64,000 nucleotides of DNA from Pseudomonadota bacterium (GTDB taxonomy: Bacteria; Pseudomonadota; Gammaproteobacteria; Steroidobacterales; Steroidobacteraceae). Where the stretch lies: NCBI GenBank assembly GCA_037200975.1, contig JBBCGI010000001.1, positions 2,542,001 through 2,606,000 on the forward strand, in the 5' to 3' direction. The number at the start of each line of letters is the position of its first letter. Positions within the stretch are counted from its first letter, which is position 1. Position numbers and translations under genes: made by a program. Positions 17,570 through 26,617 of the stretch are shown in pieces. The notes under the pieces are model-generated. The model was not told the DNA's origin and searched no databases. It saw only the letters and a program-made list of their open reading frames with translations.

Positions 17570-19129
17570 ATGGGATTCGCACGCGTGGCCAGCCGCGCGC
17601 AACTTGGGCTTTCAGCTCCGCGAGTCATGGTCGAGGTGCACCTGGGCGGTGGCTTGCCGACCTCGAACATCGTCGGGCTCCCGGCGACGGCGGTGAAGGA
17701 AAGCAGGGATCGCGTGCGCGCGGCGATTGCGACTTCCGGTTTCGAATTTCCGGCCGGTCGCATCACCGTCAATCTCTCGCCGGCCGATCTGCCGAAGGAG
17801 GGGTGCCGATACGACCTGCCGATCGCGCTCGGCATCCTGCTCGCCTCCGGGCAGATCGAGTTCGCGCCCGACCTGCTCGACAACTGTGAGTTCTACGGCG
17901 AGCTCGGGCTTGCCGGTGAGCTCAAGCTCATCAAAGGCGTGATCCTGGCCGCGGCGCATGCCGCGCGCGAGGCGCGCACCGTGGTCGTGCCGGCGGTCAA
18001 TCTCGCCGAGGCCCGCCTCGCGGCGCCCGCAAGCGCGCATGGCGCAGCCAGCCTGGCAGAGGTGTGCGAGAAACTCGGCCGTCGTGCCTCTCTCGACACC
18101 TTGCCGTGCGCCGCGATCTCCCATGCGGACGCAGCGGGAGCTTCGATCGGCGAACGAACTCTCGACCTCGCCGACGTGCGCGGGCAAGCGCAGCCCAAGC
18201 GTGCGCTGCTGATCGCGGCGGCGGGTGCGCATTCGCTGCTGCTCGTGGGTCCGCCGGGTACCGGCAAGACCATGCTGGCGCAGCGGCTGGCCGGGTTGCT
18301 GCCGCGCCTCGATGCCGGCGCGGCGCTCGAGGTCGCGTCCATCGCGTCGGTGAGCGGCCGCGGATTTGCGCCGCGCGACTACGGCCGGCGCCCGTTCCGC
18401 GCGCCGCATCACAGCGCCTCGGCCAGCGCCATCATCGGCGGCGGACCGCACGCGCGCCCCGGAGAAGCGAGCCTCGCGCACCACGGCGTGTTGTTCCTCG
18501 ACGAGCTGCCGGAATTCAATCGCGCGGTGCTCGAATCCCTGCGCGAGCCGCTCGAGTCGGGCGTCGTCGCCATCGCGCGCGCGAAGCTGCAGGTGGAGTA
18601 TCCGGCGCGCTTCCAGTTGATAGCCGCAATGAACCCCTGTCCCTGCGGCCACCTGGGGGATGTTTCCGGCCGCTGCCGCTGTGCGCCGCCGGAAATAGCG
18701 CGCTACCGGTCGCGCATCTCCGGGCCGCTGCTCGACCGCATCGACCTGCGCGTCGAAGTTCCGGCGTTGCCGAGCGAGGAGTTGTTAGGCGAAGGCGCGG
18801 CGCCCGATCACGCCGGCGGCACCGCCGGGTGCGCGCGGCGCGTGCGCGCCGCGCGCGAGCTGCAGCAGGCTCGTGGTGGCAAGCTCAACTCGGATTTGAA
18901 CGGCGTGGAAATCCAGCAGGCCTGCGGGCTCGATCGTTATTGCCGCCGGCTGCTCGCGCAGGCGCGCATGAAGCTGAACCTGTCGGCGCGCGGTATCCAT
19001 CGTGTGCTGCGCGTGGCACGCACCATTGCCGATCTGCAAGAGGCAGAAATGCAAACGGGGCCGCGGAATGGATCCATCGGCCCCGTGCATCTCGCCGAAG
19101 CCCTGCAGCTGCGGCGGGCGATCGAGTAG
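17570..19129 (+). CDS. comM: ComM/YifB family Mg-chelatase-like AAA+ ATPase
   Basis: 519 residues. The N-terminal Lon-like domain has GLPTSNIVGLPATAVKESRDRV and NLSPADLPKEG. The AAA+ module has Walker A GPPGTGKTM, Walker B VLFLDELPEF and the arginine-finger region LLDRIDL. A zinc-like cysteine cluster NPCPCGHLGD and RCRCAP is the Mg-chelatase-type insert. ComM is a branch-migration helicase that extends heteroduplex during natural transformation. Its presence suggests competence but does not prove it. Confidence 0.93.
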   Translation: MGFARVASRAQLGLSAPRVMVEVHLGGGLPTSNIVGLPATAVKESRDRVRAAIATSGFEFPAGRITVNLSPADLPKEGCRYDLPIALGILLASGQIEFAPDLLDNCEFYGELGLAGELKLIKGVILAAAHAAREARTVVVPAVNLAEARLAAPASAHGAASLAEVCEKLGRRASLDTLPCAAISHADAAGASIGERTLDLADVRGQAQPKRALLIAAAGAHSLLLVGPPGTGKTMLAQRLAGLLPRLDAGAALEVASIASVSGRGFAPRDYGRRPFRAPHHSASASAIIGGGPHARPGEASLAHHGVLFLDELPEFNRAVLESLREPLESGVVAIARAKLQVEYPARFQLIAAMNPCPCGHLGDVSGRCRCAPPEIARYRSRISGPLLDRIDLRVEVPALPSEELLGEGAAPDHAGGTAGCARRVRAARELQQARGGKLNSDLNGVEIQQACGLDRYCRRLLAQARMKLNLSARGIHRVLRVARTIADLQEAEMQTGPRNGSIGPVHLAEALQLRRAIE

Positions 19130-19136
19130 TTCGGCG

Positions 19137-19649
19137 TTACTTGTTCAGGTCGATGATGTGGTCGACGGCCTGCTTGACCAGATCGTCCGGCCAGTCGGTG
19201 CGGCCACCCTTGGCGGGCATCACGCCGGTCTTGCCGTTGAAGCCATGCAACGCGTGGTTGTACAGCGTCTCTTTGCCCTGGGCGATGCGCGGACCCCAGG
19301 CGGCCTTGTCGCCAACCTTCGGGGCGCCGGCGATGCCTGCGCCATGGCAGGCGACGCAGGCAGTCTCGTACGCGGCGGTGCCGTTCTCCGGCAATGCGGC
19401 GGCGGCGACCGGCGGGCCCGCACTTTCGATCTTCAATGCCGAATTGTCCTGCCCGGCTACGGCCACGTGGGCCACCGGCTGCAGGCGCTCTTCCGTGCTC
19501 TCTATGAAGCGCGGATCGGTCGTGACCTGCTTGCCCTGGTGTTCGGCACCGACATGACGGGCAAAGGCGAACAGCCCCAGGGTCACGGCAAACAAGATGC
19601 CGAGGACGAGACTGAAATTGTTGAAGAAGTGCGAGTCTTGTTTGCTCAT
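19137..19649 (-). CDS. Membrane-anchored class I cytochrome c (c5-like)
   Basis: 170 residues. An N-terminal hydrophobic helix (FSLVLGILFAVTLGLFAFA) anchors the protein, then an Ala/Pro-rich linker leads to a single heme c domain with CVACHGAG and the distal Met in GVMPAKGG. This fits the cytochrome c5 type that carries electrons in the periplasm. It converges with comM and lies next to tRNA-Arg. The gene ends seven bases from comM. Confidence 0.88.
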   Translation of the reverse strand: MSKQDSHFFNNFSLVLGILFAVTLGLFAFARHVGAEHQGKQVTTDPRFIESTEERLQPVAHVAVAGQDNSALKIESAGPPVAAAALPENGTAAYETACVACHGAGIAGAPKVGDKAAWGPRIAQGKETLYNHALHGFNGKTGVMPAKGGRTDWPDDLVKQAVDHIIDLNK

Positions 19650-19688
19650 GGGCGCGAAGTATATCTGTCAGTTAATCGATCAGTAATC

Positions 19689-19765
19689 TGGCGCGCCCGA
19701 CTGGATTCGAACCAGTGACCCCTGCCTTCGGAGGGCAGTACTCTATCCAGCTGAGCTACGGGCGC
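19689..19765 (-). tRNA. tRNA-Arg (anticodon CCG)
   Basis: 77 bases including an encoded CCA end. The acceptor arms GCGCCCG and CGGGCGC pair, the anticodon stem CTGCC/GGCAG encloses CTCCGAA (anticodon CCG at its centre), and the T arm has GGTTCGAATCC. It reads CGG arginine codons. Confidence 0.97.
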
Positions 19766-19786
19766 GGGGGTGCGGATTCTAGCCGT

Positions 19787-20761
19787 TCACAGCCAGCCTT
19801 TCCGCTTGAAGAACACAAAAGGGCCGATGGCGGACACCACCATCACGCCCATGGCCGCCCAGAAGCCCCATTCCTCGTGCAGCCAGGGCATCTTCGAGAA
19901 ATTCATGCCGAAAATCGCCCCGATGACCGACGGCGGCAGCAGGAATACCGTGACCACCGAGAAGATCTTGAGGATGTTGTTCTGGTCGATGTTGATGAGG
20001 CCCAGGGTGGCGTCGAGGATGAACGACACCTTGGTCCCGAGGAACGAGGCGTGATCGCTCATGGCCATCACGTCGCGGGTCAGCGTGCGAAACCGGGCCC
20101 GCACTTCCGCCGACATCGGCACCGAGGTGCTCTGCTGCACGAAGGTCAGGAGGCGTCCGAGGCTCACCAGGCTCTCGCGGGCCTTGGAAATGAGTTCGCC
20201 GTTCTGGCCAAGGCGCTCGAGAGTCTTGCGAAAATCGCGGAAGGCGCCGCGCTTCTTGCGTGAAGCAGTGAAGACTTCGACCGAAGCGGAATCCAGATCG
20301 GTGGCCACCCTTTCGATGACGTCCGCAACCCGATTGATGACGGACTCCAGCAGGCCGGCCAGCACCGCCGGCGGCGAATTGCAGGAATTCGGGTGGCGTT
20401 CGGCATATGCGATGAAGCGCCGGAACGGCAACGGATCCACATAGCGGTTGGTGACCAGCTTGGCCGCCGAGAGGATGAACGTGATCTGCGTGCTCTCGGG
20501 CAGATCGCTGTCGAGTTTGGTGACGACGGTGGCCGTCATGTAGAGCGCGCCGTCTTCTTCGTAGAGGCGGTTCGAAGCTTCGATCTCGCGCATCTCGTCG
20601 CGCGTCGGGACATCGATGCTGAGAAAGCTTTCGACCTGCTTCTCTTCGCTCGGGGTGGGCTCGAGCAGATCGAGCCAGATGGATTCGCCCGGAATCGCGG
20701 CGCCGGAGCGCAGCTCGAAGCGCGCGAGTCCCTGGGGTTGTGCGACGAAGGCGCTCAGCAT
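19787..20761 (-). CDS. corA: CorA family divalent-cation transporter
   Basis: 324 residues. A long cytoplasmic alpha/beta funnel domain is followed by two C-terminal membrane helices; the loop after the first holds the family GMN motif ([13 protein letters not shown]). The first helix is [17 protein letters not shown] and the second [18 protein letters not shown], ending with a basic KRKGWL tail. It takes up Mg2+ (or Co2+/Ni2+) as a pentamer. The gene stands alone between tRNA-Arg and dsbA. Confidence 0.93.
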   Translation of the reverse strand: MLSAFVAQPQGLARFELRSGAAIPGESIWLDLLEPTPSEEKQVESFLSIDVPTRDEMREIEASNRLYEEDGALYMTATVVTKLDSDLPESTQITFILSAAKLVTNRYVDPLPFRRFIAYAERHPNSCNSPPAVLAGLLESVINRVADVIERVATDLDSASVEVFTASRKKRGAFRDFRKTLERLGQNGELISKARESLVSLGRLLTFVQQSTSVPMSAEVRARFRTLTRDVMAMSDHASFLGTKVSFILDATLGLINIDQNNILKIFSVVTVFLLPPSVIGAIFGMNFSKMPWLHEEWGFWAAMGVMVVSAIGPFVFFKRKGWL

Positions 20762-20809
20762 GATGGCTGCTGTCTGCGAAGCGCCCGGGAAAGTGCCAGC
20801 GGCGAGCCG

Positions 20810-21544
20810 CTAGCGACCCTTCTCGCTGGCCGCCAGGTCGTTGATCAACGAAAGCAACTGGGGTGCACCACCGGCCTGACCGACGCCCGTGACATATTTG
20901 CCGTTCACCACGATGGTTGGCACGCCGGAAACGAAGTACTGCTGGGTCAGTGCCTCCGCGCGCTGCACGTTGGTCGCGACCGGCATCGAATCGTATGCGG
21001 CGTTGAAAGCTTTCTCCGTGATGCCGTAATCCTTCAGGAATTCGAGCTGCAGCGCGCGCGCATCCTCGTCACGCTGCGCGGACAGCGTCTTCCCGCCGCG
21101 ATGAATGGCGTCGAAGATCTTGGCGTGCAGGTCGGGGCGGCCGAGCGCCTGGATCGTGTAGAAGAGCTTCGCGTGTTGACGATGCGGCGGGCCCCAGATG
21201 ACCGGGATGCGCACGAATTCGACGTACTCGGGCTTGCCCGCCTTCCAGCTCTCGAGCGCCGGATCGAGCGCATAACAATGGCCGCAGCCATACCAGAAGA
21301 CTTCGGCGACCTCGACCTTGCCGGCGCCGACGTTCGGCGGCTGCGGTTCTTCCAGCAGCGTGTAGTTAGTTCCGAGGCGCCAGTCGCCGATGGCCCGGGG
21401 GTTGACAGCCGGTGCGGGCGCTGGCCCGGCGGTGGCGGCTGCGGCGGGCGCCGGGGCGGCGACCCGGGCGCAGGCCTGCAGCGAAAACGAGCTGGCGATG
21501 GCGGCGGCCGCGAGCGCGCTGGCGAGAATGTACGCTCGAGTCAT
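20810..21544 (-). CDS. dsbA: Thiol:disulfide interchange protein, DsbA type
   Basis: 244 residues. The thioredoxin-fold domain has the active site WYGCGHCY (CGHC rather than enteric CPHC) and the cis-proline loop SGVPTIVV. It oxidises cysteines of exported proteins. The signal region ends SLQACARV, which could be a lipobox, so this DsbA may be lipid-anchored; an Ala/Pro-rich linker follows before the domain, which supports that. It lies 24 bases after cytochrome c4, an order also seen in Pseudomonas. Confidence 0.92.
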   Translation of the reverse strand: MTRAYILASALAAAAIASSFSLQACARVAAPAPAAAATAGPAPAPAVNPRAIGDWRLGTNYTLLEEPQPPNVGAGKVEVAEVFWYGCGHCYALDPALESWKAGKPEYVEFVRIPVIWGPPHRQHAKLFYTIQALGRPDLHAKIFDAIHRGGKTLSAQRDEDARALQLEFLKDYGITEKAFNAAYDSMPVATNVQRAEALTQQYFVSGVPTIVVNGKYVTGVGQAGGAPQLLSLINDLAASEKGR

Positions 21545-21568
21545 CGTCGAAACTCCGGGCGATGGTAG

Positions 21569-22237
21569 TTAGCGCAGCCCCTGCAGATACGACGCCACAT
21601 TGCGGATGTCTTCCGGCGTCAGCCGCGCCGCGATGGTCGTCATCATCACGCTGTTGCGCGTCTGATAAACCTTCGCCGGATCGGTGGCGTCACGGTAGCG
21701 ATTCTGTGTCAGGTAGTCCTGAAGCTGCTTCACGGTGTAGACCGAATGCTGCGCCCGAAGTGCCGGATACCCCGAGCCCGAATTGCCCTGGCCGGCGGGT
21801 CCATGGCAGGCGGTGCAGGCCGGGATGTTGCGCTTGAGGTCGCCCGAACGGTACAGCGCCTCGCCCGCTTTCCAGTAGGAAGGATCGGCTTCGAGACCGG
21901 TCGGTGTCTGCGCCGAATAGAACGCGGCAAGATCCGCGACGTCCTGGTCGGTGAGTGAATCGACGATCGGCTGCATGATCGGGTTGTTGCGCTTCTTCGT
22001 CCTGAACGCCGCGAGCTGTTCGCGAATATAGGCGGCGTTCTGGCCAGCGAGCACCGGCCATTCCGGGTTCGTGCTGTTGCCGTTGACGCCGTGGCAGGCG
22101 GTGCAAACCGCAGCTTTCGTGGATCCGGCGTCGGCCGAGCCCTTGAGGACGTCGTCGGCGGAGGCAACGCCGCCGAAACTCAACGTGGCGCAAATGAACG
22201 CCGCGGCTACGCCAAAGGAAAATCTGCTCTCAATCAT
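21569..22237 (-). CDS. Diheme cytochrome c4
   Basis: 222 residues with a signal peptide (FSFGVAAAFICATLSFGGVASA) and two class I heme domains, CTACHGVNG and CTACHGPAG, each followed by an axial Met region (PIMQPIVD; SVMMTTIA). This is the cytochrome c4 plan, an electron carrier to terminal oxidases in the periplasm. It is the first gene of a c4-dsbA unit and is divergent from engB, as in Pseudomonas and relatives. Confidence 0.93.
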   Translation of the reverse strand: MIESRFSFGVAAAFICATLSFGGVASADDVLKGSADAGSTKAAVCTACHGVNGNSTNPEWPVLAGQNAAYIREQLAAFRTKKRNNPIMQPIVDSLTDQDVADLAAFYSAQTPTGLEADPSYWKAGEALYRSGDLKRNIPACTACHGPAGQGNSGSGYPALRAQHSVYTVKQLQDYLTQNRYRDATDPAKVYQTRNSVMMTTIAARLTPEDIRNVASYLQGLR

Positions 22238-22304
22238 GGTCTTGCGGGCTCCCTGAAAGGCGCCGAATTGTACACTAGCGTGTGTCGCATCAGCCTAGCC
22301 TCCC

Positions 22305-22907
22305 ATGAGCCAGTTTCCGAATGTCCGCTTCCTGCTGTCCGCGGCGAGTGAAGAACAGTTTCCGCAGGACGTGGGTGCCGAGGTCGCGTTCGCGGGACGC
22401 TCCAATTCCGGCAAATCGAGCGCGATCAACGCGATCATGGTTCGCAATGGATTGGCCCGCGCGAGCAAGACCCCGGGCCGGACGCGGTTGCTGAACTTCT
22501 TCGAGGTCGATGAGGGGCGACGCATTCTCGATTTGCCCGGTTATGGATATGCCGAGGCGAGTCCCGTCGAGAAGAAGCAGTGGATCGGGCTCATTGCGCG
22601 CTTGCCGGCACGGCAATCCATCCGCGGTCTGTTCCTGATCGTGGATATCCGGCGCGGCCTGAAGGAAGGGGACGAGCAGTTGCTGGACTGGGCACACGCC
22701 TCGGGCTGGAACGTGCACGTCCTTTTGACCAAGGCCGACAAGATCAATCAGCGCGAGCGGGCAGCCACGCTCAAGGACACCCAGGACCGGATTGCGGAAG
22801 GAATGACTGCCCAGGTCTTTTCGGCGACGGACAAGATCGGCATTCAGGCGGCGCAGAAGCGGCTGGATCAGATGCTCCGGCTTCCGGCTCCGAACGGGAC
22901 CCCATAA
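22305..22907 (+). CDS. engB: EngB/YsxC ribosome-biogenesis GTPase
   Basis: 200 residues. The GTPase motifs are G1 GRSNSGKSS, G2 region TPGRTRLLN, G3 DLPGYGYA, G4 TKADK and G5 SATDKIG. EngB acts in 50S ribosome assembly. It is convergent with the candidate small RNA whose terminator lies directly behind it; the last bases before 22907 overlap the T run of that terminator. The polA side of the locus follows further right, a widely conserved neighbourhood. Confidence 0.96.
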   Translation: MSQFPNVRFLLSAASEEQFPQDVGAEVAFAGRSNSGKSSAINAIMVRNGLARASKTPGRTRLLNFFEVDEGRRILDLPGYGYAEASPVEKKQWIGLIARLPARQSIRGLFLIVDIRRGLKEGDEQLLDWAHASGWNVHVLLTKADKINQRERAATLKDTQDRIAEGMTAQVFSATDKIGIQAAQKRLDQMLRLPAPNGTP

Positions 22908-22938
22908 AAAGAAAGCCCCGGTGGTAAACCACCGGGGC
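22906..22938 (-). terminator. Intrinsic terminator of the candidate small RNA
   Basis: GCCCCGGTGGT pairs with ACCACCGGGGC at 22915-22938, and on the minus strand TTTCTTTTTA follows directly. The T run is absent on the plus strand, so it serves minus-strand transcription rather than engB. Confidence 0.85.
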
Positions 22939-23017
22939 CAGACTAACCCGGCACAGGTCTCGTGTTCCGGGCTACACGCTCAGGGAGGGAAGCGTGGAGC
23001 GTTTTTACGCGCTCGGG
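22906..23017 (-). ncRNA. Candidate Spot 42/ErsA/sX13-type small RNA
   Basis: About 110 nt on the minus strand with four stem-loops in order: GAGCG...CGCTC; CACGCT with loop TCCCTCCCTG and AGCGTG; AGCCCGG...CCGGGTT with an inner CAC/GTG; and an 11-bp GC terminator stem ending in TTTCTTTTT. No protein frame fits. It lies between engB and the polA side, the locus of Spot 42 in E. coli and ErsA in Pseudomonas. The CCCTCCC loop could pair with ribosome-binding sites. Direct sequence support is the fold and terminator; class membership is inferred from position and C-rich loop. Confidence 0.6.
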
Positions 23018-23020
23018 TAA

Positions 23021-23049
23021 TGAGACATCGGACCCTCCGGAAAGGTTCC
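23021..23049 (-). promoter_or_regulatory. Candidate sigma-E/AlgU-type promoter of the small RNA
   Basis: On the minus strand GGAACCT is followed 17 bases later by TCTCA, close to the extracytoplasmic-function consensus GGAACTT-N16/17-TCTGA with one mismatch in each box. A start about seven bases on would give the transcript described at 22906-23017. No good sigma-70 alternative is seen. Confidence 0.45.
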
Positions 23050-23089
23050 AATCTTTTTAAAAAAGTACTGCCGGAAAATCATGTGGTTA

Positions 23090-23109
23090 CGACGCGACCT
23101 GTCGCGTCG
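23090..23109 (-). terminator. Hairpin after the outer-membrane barrel gene
   Basis: CGACGCGA-cctg-TCGCGTCG, a perfect 8-bp stem three bases past the stop at 23113. It has no T run, so termination may be partial. Confidence 0.5.
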
Positions 23110-23112
23110 GCG

Positions 23113-23679
23113 CTACAGAAAGGTGTAGGTGACGCTGAGCGAAAGCGTCTTGATGTCGTTGTTCACTTCGTTGTCGAGCGCTTCGGTTTTGAACAACTCG
23201 TATTCGAGCCGCGCTCCGATGCTGCCGAAGTGCAGTCCCAGGCCCGCTCCGAACATCGGCTCGACGCCGTCATCGGAAACGGTGCCCACGTCGGTCTGGC
23301 GGTAGTCCGAATCCCATTTCACGACGCCGACTTTTCCGAACAGATCGACGATGCCGAACTCCGCGATGAACAGCGCCGAGGCGCTGAGCGCCTTCGAGTC
23401 GATCGATACGCCGGTGCCATCCTCGAACTCCGCCTTTCCCAGGTCGAGATAGTTGGCTTCGACCGCCAGCCAGTCGAGCGGGCGAAAACCTGCGATCACC
23501 TTGAATGAGCTGTCATCGAGGGTCTCATCGCCATCGATGCCGTCGACGCTGAGCTTGAAATCGGTGCGGGTGACTCCGGCGCCGAGATAGAAGCCGTTGT
23601 CGGCGGCGTCGGCATGGGGGGCGAGTGCAACTGCGGAAAACGTGCCGAGCACGGCGAGCGCGGCGAACTTCATGTTCAT
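23113..23679 (-). CDS. Outer-membrane beta-barrel protein (OmpA-like/opacity type)
   Basis: About 188 residues from ATG 23679, preceded by GGAGAGG; a frame upstream to 23724 lacks a ribosome site. The signal peptide ends HADAADNG. Repeating amphipathic strands follow (GFYLGAGVTRTDFKL, WLAVEANYLDLG, PMFGAGLGLHFG, GARLEYELF) and the last strand is LSLSVTYTFL, the usual aromatic end of a barrel. It fits the OMP_b-brl family of about eight strands. Its role is unknown. It lies between polA and the candidate small RNA. Confidence 0.88.
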   Translation of the reverse strand: MNMKFAALAVLGTFSAVALAPHADAADNGFYLGAGVTRTDFKLSVDGIDGDETLDDSSFKVIAGFRPLDWLAVEANYLDLGKAEFEDGTGVSIDSKALSASALFIAEFGIVDLFGKVGVVKWDSDYRQTDVGTVSDDGVEPMFGAGLGLHFGSIGARLEYELFKTEALDNEVNNDIKTLSLSVTYTFL

Positions 23680-23825
23680 GAGACCTCTCCTCGTTTGGGA
23701 AGCAGGATTAGAGAGCAGGAACACTTAACGGTTCCTGAACTGCGGACGGCATTGTGACGGGGAGCGCGGGCTCCCACACAAACCGTCGCCAGTCGCCGAC
23801 ACAAACAAGGAATGTTAGGGCCGAA

Positions 23826-26612
23826 CTAGTGGGCCTCGTCCCAGTTCGCGCCCGTGCCGATGTCGACGCGCAGCGGCACCCGCAGGTTCGCCGCCGCCGC
23901 CATGTGCTGCCGCACGGCGGCCGAGACCTCGGCCACCTTGCCGCTCTCGACCTCCAGCACCAGTTCGTCGTGCACCTGCATGATGAGGCGCGCGCCGCTT
24001 GACGGCGTGCACCACGCGTCCACGGCGATCATCGCGCGCTTGATGATGTCGGCGGCGGTGCCCTGCATGGGCGCGTTGATCGCCGCGCGTTCGGCCGCCT
24101 GCTGGAACTGCTTGTTGCGCGCATTGATGTCCGGCAGGTACAGGCGCCGGCCGAACACCGTCTCGACGTAACCCTGCGACTTGGCCTGCGCCCGTGTCTC
24201 TTCCATGTACCGTTTCACGCCCGGGTAACGCGCGAAGTACAGGTCGATGTATTCCTGCGCGGCGCCGCGCGCAATGCCGAGCTGCTTGGCGAGACCGAAC
24301 GCGCTCATGCCGTAGATGAGCCCGAAATTGATGGCCTTCGCCGAGCGGCGCTGGTCGGCGCTGACCTCGGCCAGCGGTGTGCCGAAAACCTCGGCCGCGG
24401 TCGCCTGGTGGATGTCACGGTCGCTGGCGAACGCGCCTAACAACCCGGCGTCACCCGACAGGTGCGCCATGATGCGCAGTTCGATCTGCGAGTAGTCGGC
24501 AGCCAGCAGGACCTGCCCTTGCGGTGCGACGAAGGCCTGGCGGATGCGCCGTCCTTCGGGTGTGCGGATCGGGATGTTCTGCAGGTTGGGGTCCTGCGAG
24601 GAGAGCCGGCCCGTCGCGGCCACCGCCTGGTGGTAACTGGTGTGCACGCGCCCCGTCTTCGCGTTGATCTGCTCGGGTAGTTTGTCCGTGTAGGTGGACT
24701 TGAGCTTGGAGAGATTGCGGTGCTCGAGGATGAGCTTCGGCAGCGCGTACGTCTCGGCGAGCTCTTCGAGCACGTCCTCGGCGGTCGACGGCTGCCCGGT
24801 CGGGGTCTTGCGCACCACCGGCAGCTGCATCTTCTCGAACAGGATGGCGCCGAGCTGTTTCGGCGAATCGAGGTTGAACGGCGCGCCTGCTTCCTTGTGC
24901 GCTTCGGCCAGCAGCTCCATGAGCCGCTTGGCGAGCTGGTTGCCTTGCGTGCGCAACATCTGCCGGTCGATCAATACGCCGCGGTCTTCCATGCGCAGCA
25001 GCACCGGCACCAGCGGCTGCTCGCATTCCTCGTACAAGGTCTTGAGCGCGGGGACGGTCGAGATCTGCGGCCACAACACCTCATGCAGGCGCAGCGTGAC
25101 GTCGGAATCCTCGGAGGAATACTCCGCCGCCTTGTCGACCGGCACCTGGCTGAAGGGAATCTGTTTCGCGCCTTTGCCCGCGACATCCTCGTAATGGATC
25201 GTGCGCAGGCCTAGATAACGTTCCGCAACCGAGTCCATGTCGTGGCGCGTGGCGGTGCTGTTCCAGATGTACGACTCGAGCATCGAGTCGAAGCGCATGC
25301 CGCGCAGGCTGATGCCGTGATTGGCCAGCACGTGGGCGTCGTACTTGAGGTGATGGCCCACCTTCGCGTGCGTTTCCGACTCCAGCAGCGGCTTGAGCTT
25401 CGCCAGGCTTGCATCGCGATCGAGCTGGTCGGGCGCGCCGGCGTAGTCGTGCCGCAGCGGCAGGTAGGCCGCGATACCCGGCGCCACCGCGAACGACACG
25501 CCGACGATTTCCGCGTGCATGTATTCGAGGCTGGTGGTCTCGGTGTCGAACGCGAACAATTCCGCCGCGCTGAGTTTGGCGATCCAGCTCTCAAGCTGCG
25601 CCTCGGTGGTGATGGTTTCGTAGTTGCGCGGCGCCGCGGCGATGATCTGGGCGCTGTCGCTTAATCCCTGGCTGATTCCAGCCGCCGCGGGTGCGCCGAC
25701 GACGACGGCGTGGCCGGTGGCGGCTGCGGCGGGCGTGCCGCCGGAGTCGGCCGGTGCGGCCGCGCCGTCGAGTTGCTTGAGCAACGAACGCAGCTCGAGC
25801 CTGCCGTACAAGCCGCGCAACGCCTCGGTGTCGGGCGGCTGCCGCTTGAGCTGATCGAGCGACACGGGCAGCGCGACGTCGGTGCGGATGGTCGCAAGTT
25901 TGCGCGCCAGCTCGAGCGTGGCCAGACCCGCGCGCAGGTTTTCGCCCACCTTGCCCTCGACGCTGGCCGCGTCCGCGATCAACGCATCGAGTGTCGAATA
26001 CTTGCCCAACCACTTGGCGGCGGTTTTCGGTCCGACCTTGTCGATGCCGGGGATGTTGTCCGAGCTGTCGCCCACCAGCGCGAGGTAATCGATGATCTGC
26101 TCGGGGAACACGTCGAATTTAGCCTTGACACCCTCGCGATCGAGCACCGTGTTGCTCATGGTGTTGATCAGCGTGATGTGCGGCGAGACCAGCTGCGCCA
26201 TGTCCTTGTCGCCGGTGGAGATGAGCACGCTCAGGTTCGCCTTCGCCGCCGCGCACGCCAGCGTGCCGATCACGTCGTCTGCCTCGACACCACTTTCGCG
26301 CAGGATGGGCAGACCCATGCCACGGACCGCCTCGAACAAGGGCTCGATCTGGGATCTCAAGTCGTCCGGCATCGGCGGGCGGTGCGCCTTGTACTCGGCG
26401 AACAGTTCGTCGCGGAAGGTCTTGCCGGGTGCGTCGAACACCACGGCGATGCGATCGGGGTCGTAGTCCTTGAGGAACTTCGACAACATGTTCAGCACGC
26501 CGAACACCGCGCCGGTCGGTTCGCCGCGCGAATTCGAGAAAGGCGGCAACGCGTGGAACGCGCGATACAGATACGAAGAGCCGTCGACGAGGACGAGATC
26601 GGGCCGTTTCAT
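23826..26612 (-). CDS. polA: DNA polymerase I
   Basis: 928 residues from ATG 26612; a TTG at 26621 is possible but has no better ribosome site. Domains in order: 5'-3' exonuclease (LVLVDGSSYLYRAFHALP; GDKDMAQLV), a linker rich in Ala/Gly, 3'-5' proofreading exonuclease with DTE intact (FAFDTETTSLEY) and YSSEDSD, then the polymerase with DYSQIELRIMAHLSGD, KAINFGLIYGM and QVHDELVLEV. It fills gaps and removes RNA primers. All three active sites look complete. lptM lies five bases upstream on the same strand. Confidence 0.97.
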   Translation of the reverse strand: MKRPDLVLVDGSSYLYRAFHALPPFSNSRGEPTGAVFGVLNMLSKFLKDYDPDRIAVVFDAPGKTFRDELFAEYKAHRPPMPDDLRSQIEPLFEAVRGMGLPILRESGVEADDVIGTLACAAAKANLSVLISTGDKDMAQLVSPHITLINTMSNTVLDREGVKAKFDVFPEQIIDYLALVGDSSDNIPGIDKVGPKTAAKWLGKYSTLDALIADAASVEGKVGENLRAGLATLELARKLATIRTDVALPVSLDQLKRQPPDTEALRGLYGRLELRSLLKQLDGAAAPADSGGTPAAAATGHAVVVGAPAAAGISQGLSDSAQIIAAAPRNYETITTEAQLESWIAKLSAAELFAFDTETTSLEYMHAEIVGVSFAVAPGIAAYLPLRHDYAGAPDQLDRDASLAKLKPLLESETHAKVGHHLKYDAHVLANHGISLRGMRFDSMLESYIWNSTATRHDMDSVAERYLGLRTIHYEDVAGKGAKQIPFSQVPVDKAAEYSSEDSDVTLRLHEVLWPQISTVPALKTLYEECEQPLVPVLLRMEDRGVLIDRQMLRTQGNQLAKRLMELLAEAHKEAGAPFNLDSPKQLGAILFEKMQLPVVRKTPTGQPSTAEDVLEELAETYALPKLILEHRNLSKLKSTYTDKLPEQINAKTGRVHTSYHQAVAATGRLSSQDPNLQNIPIRTPEGRRIRQAFVAPQGQVLLAADYSQIELRIMAHLSGDAGLLGAFASDRDIHQATAAEVFGTPLAEVSADQRRSAKAINFGLIYGMSAFGLAKQLGIARGAAQEYIDLYFARYPGVKRYMEETRAQAKSQGYVETVFGRRLYLPDINARNKQFQQAAERAAINAPMQGTAADIIKRAMIAVDAWCTPSSGARLIMQVHDELVLEVESGKVAEVSAAVRQHMAAAANLRVPLRVDIGTGANWDEAH

Positions 26613-26617
26613 GGAGT

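Noticed and set aside
19637-19800. tRNA-Arg as an integration site for a mobile element
   Set aside because: No integrase gene or repeat of the tRNA 3' end is seen in the window, and the flanking genes are housekeeping.
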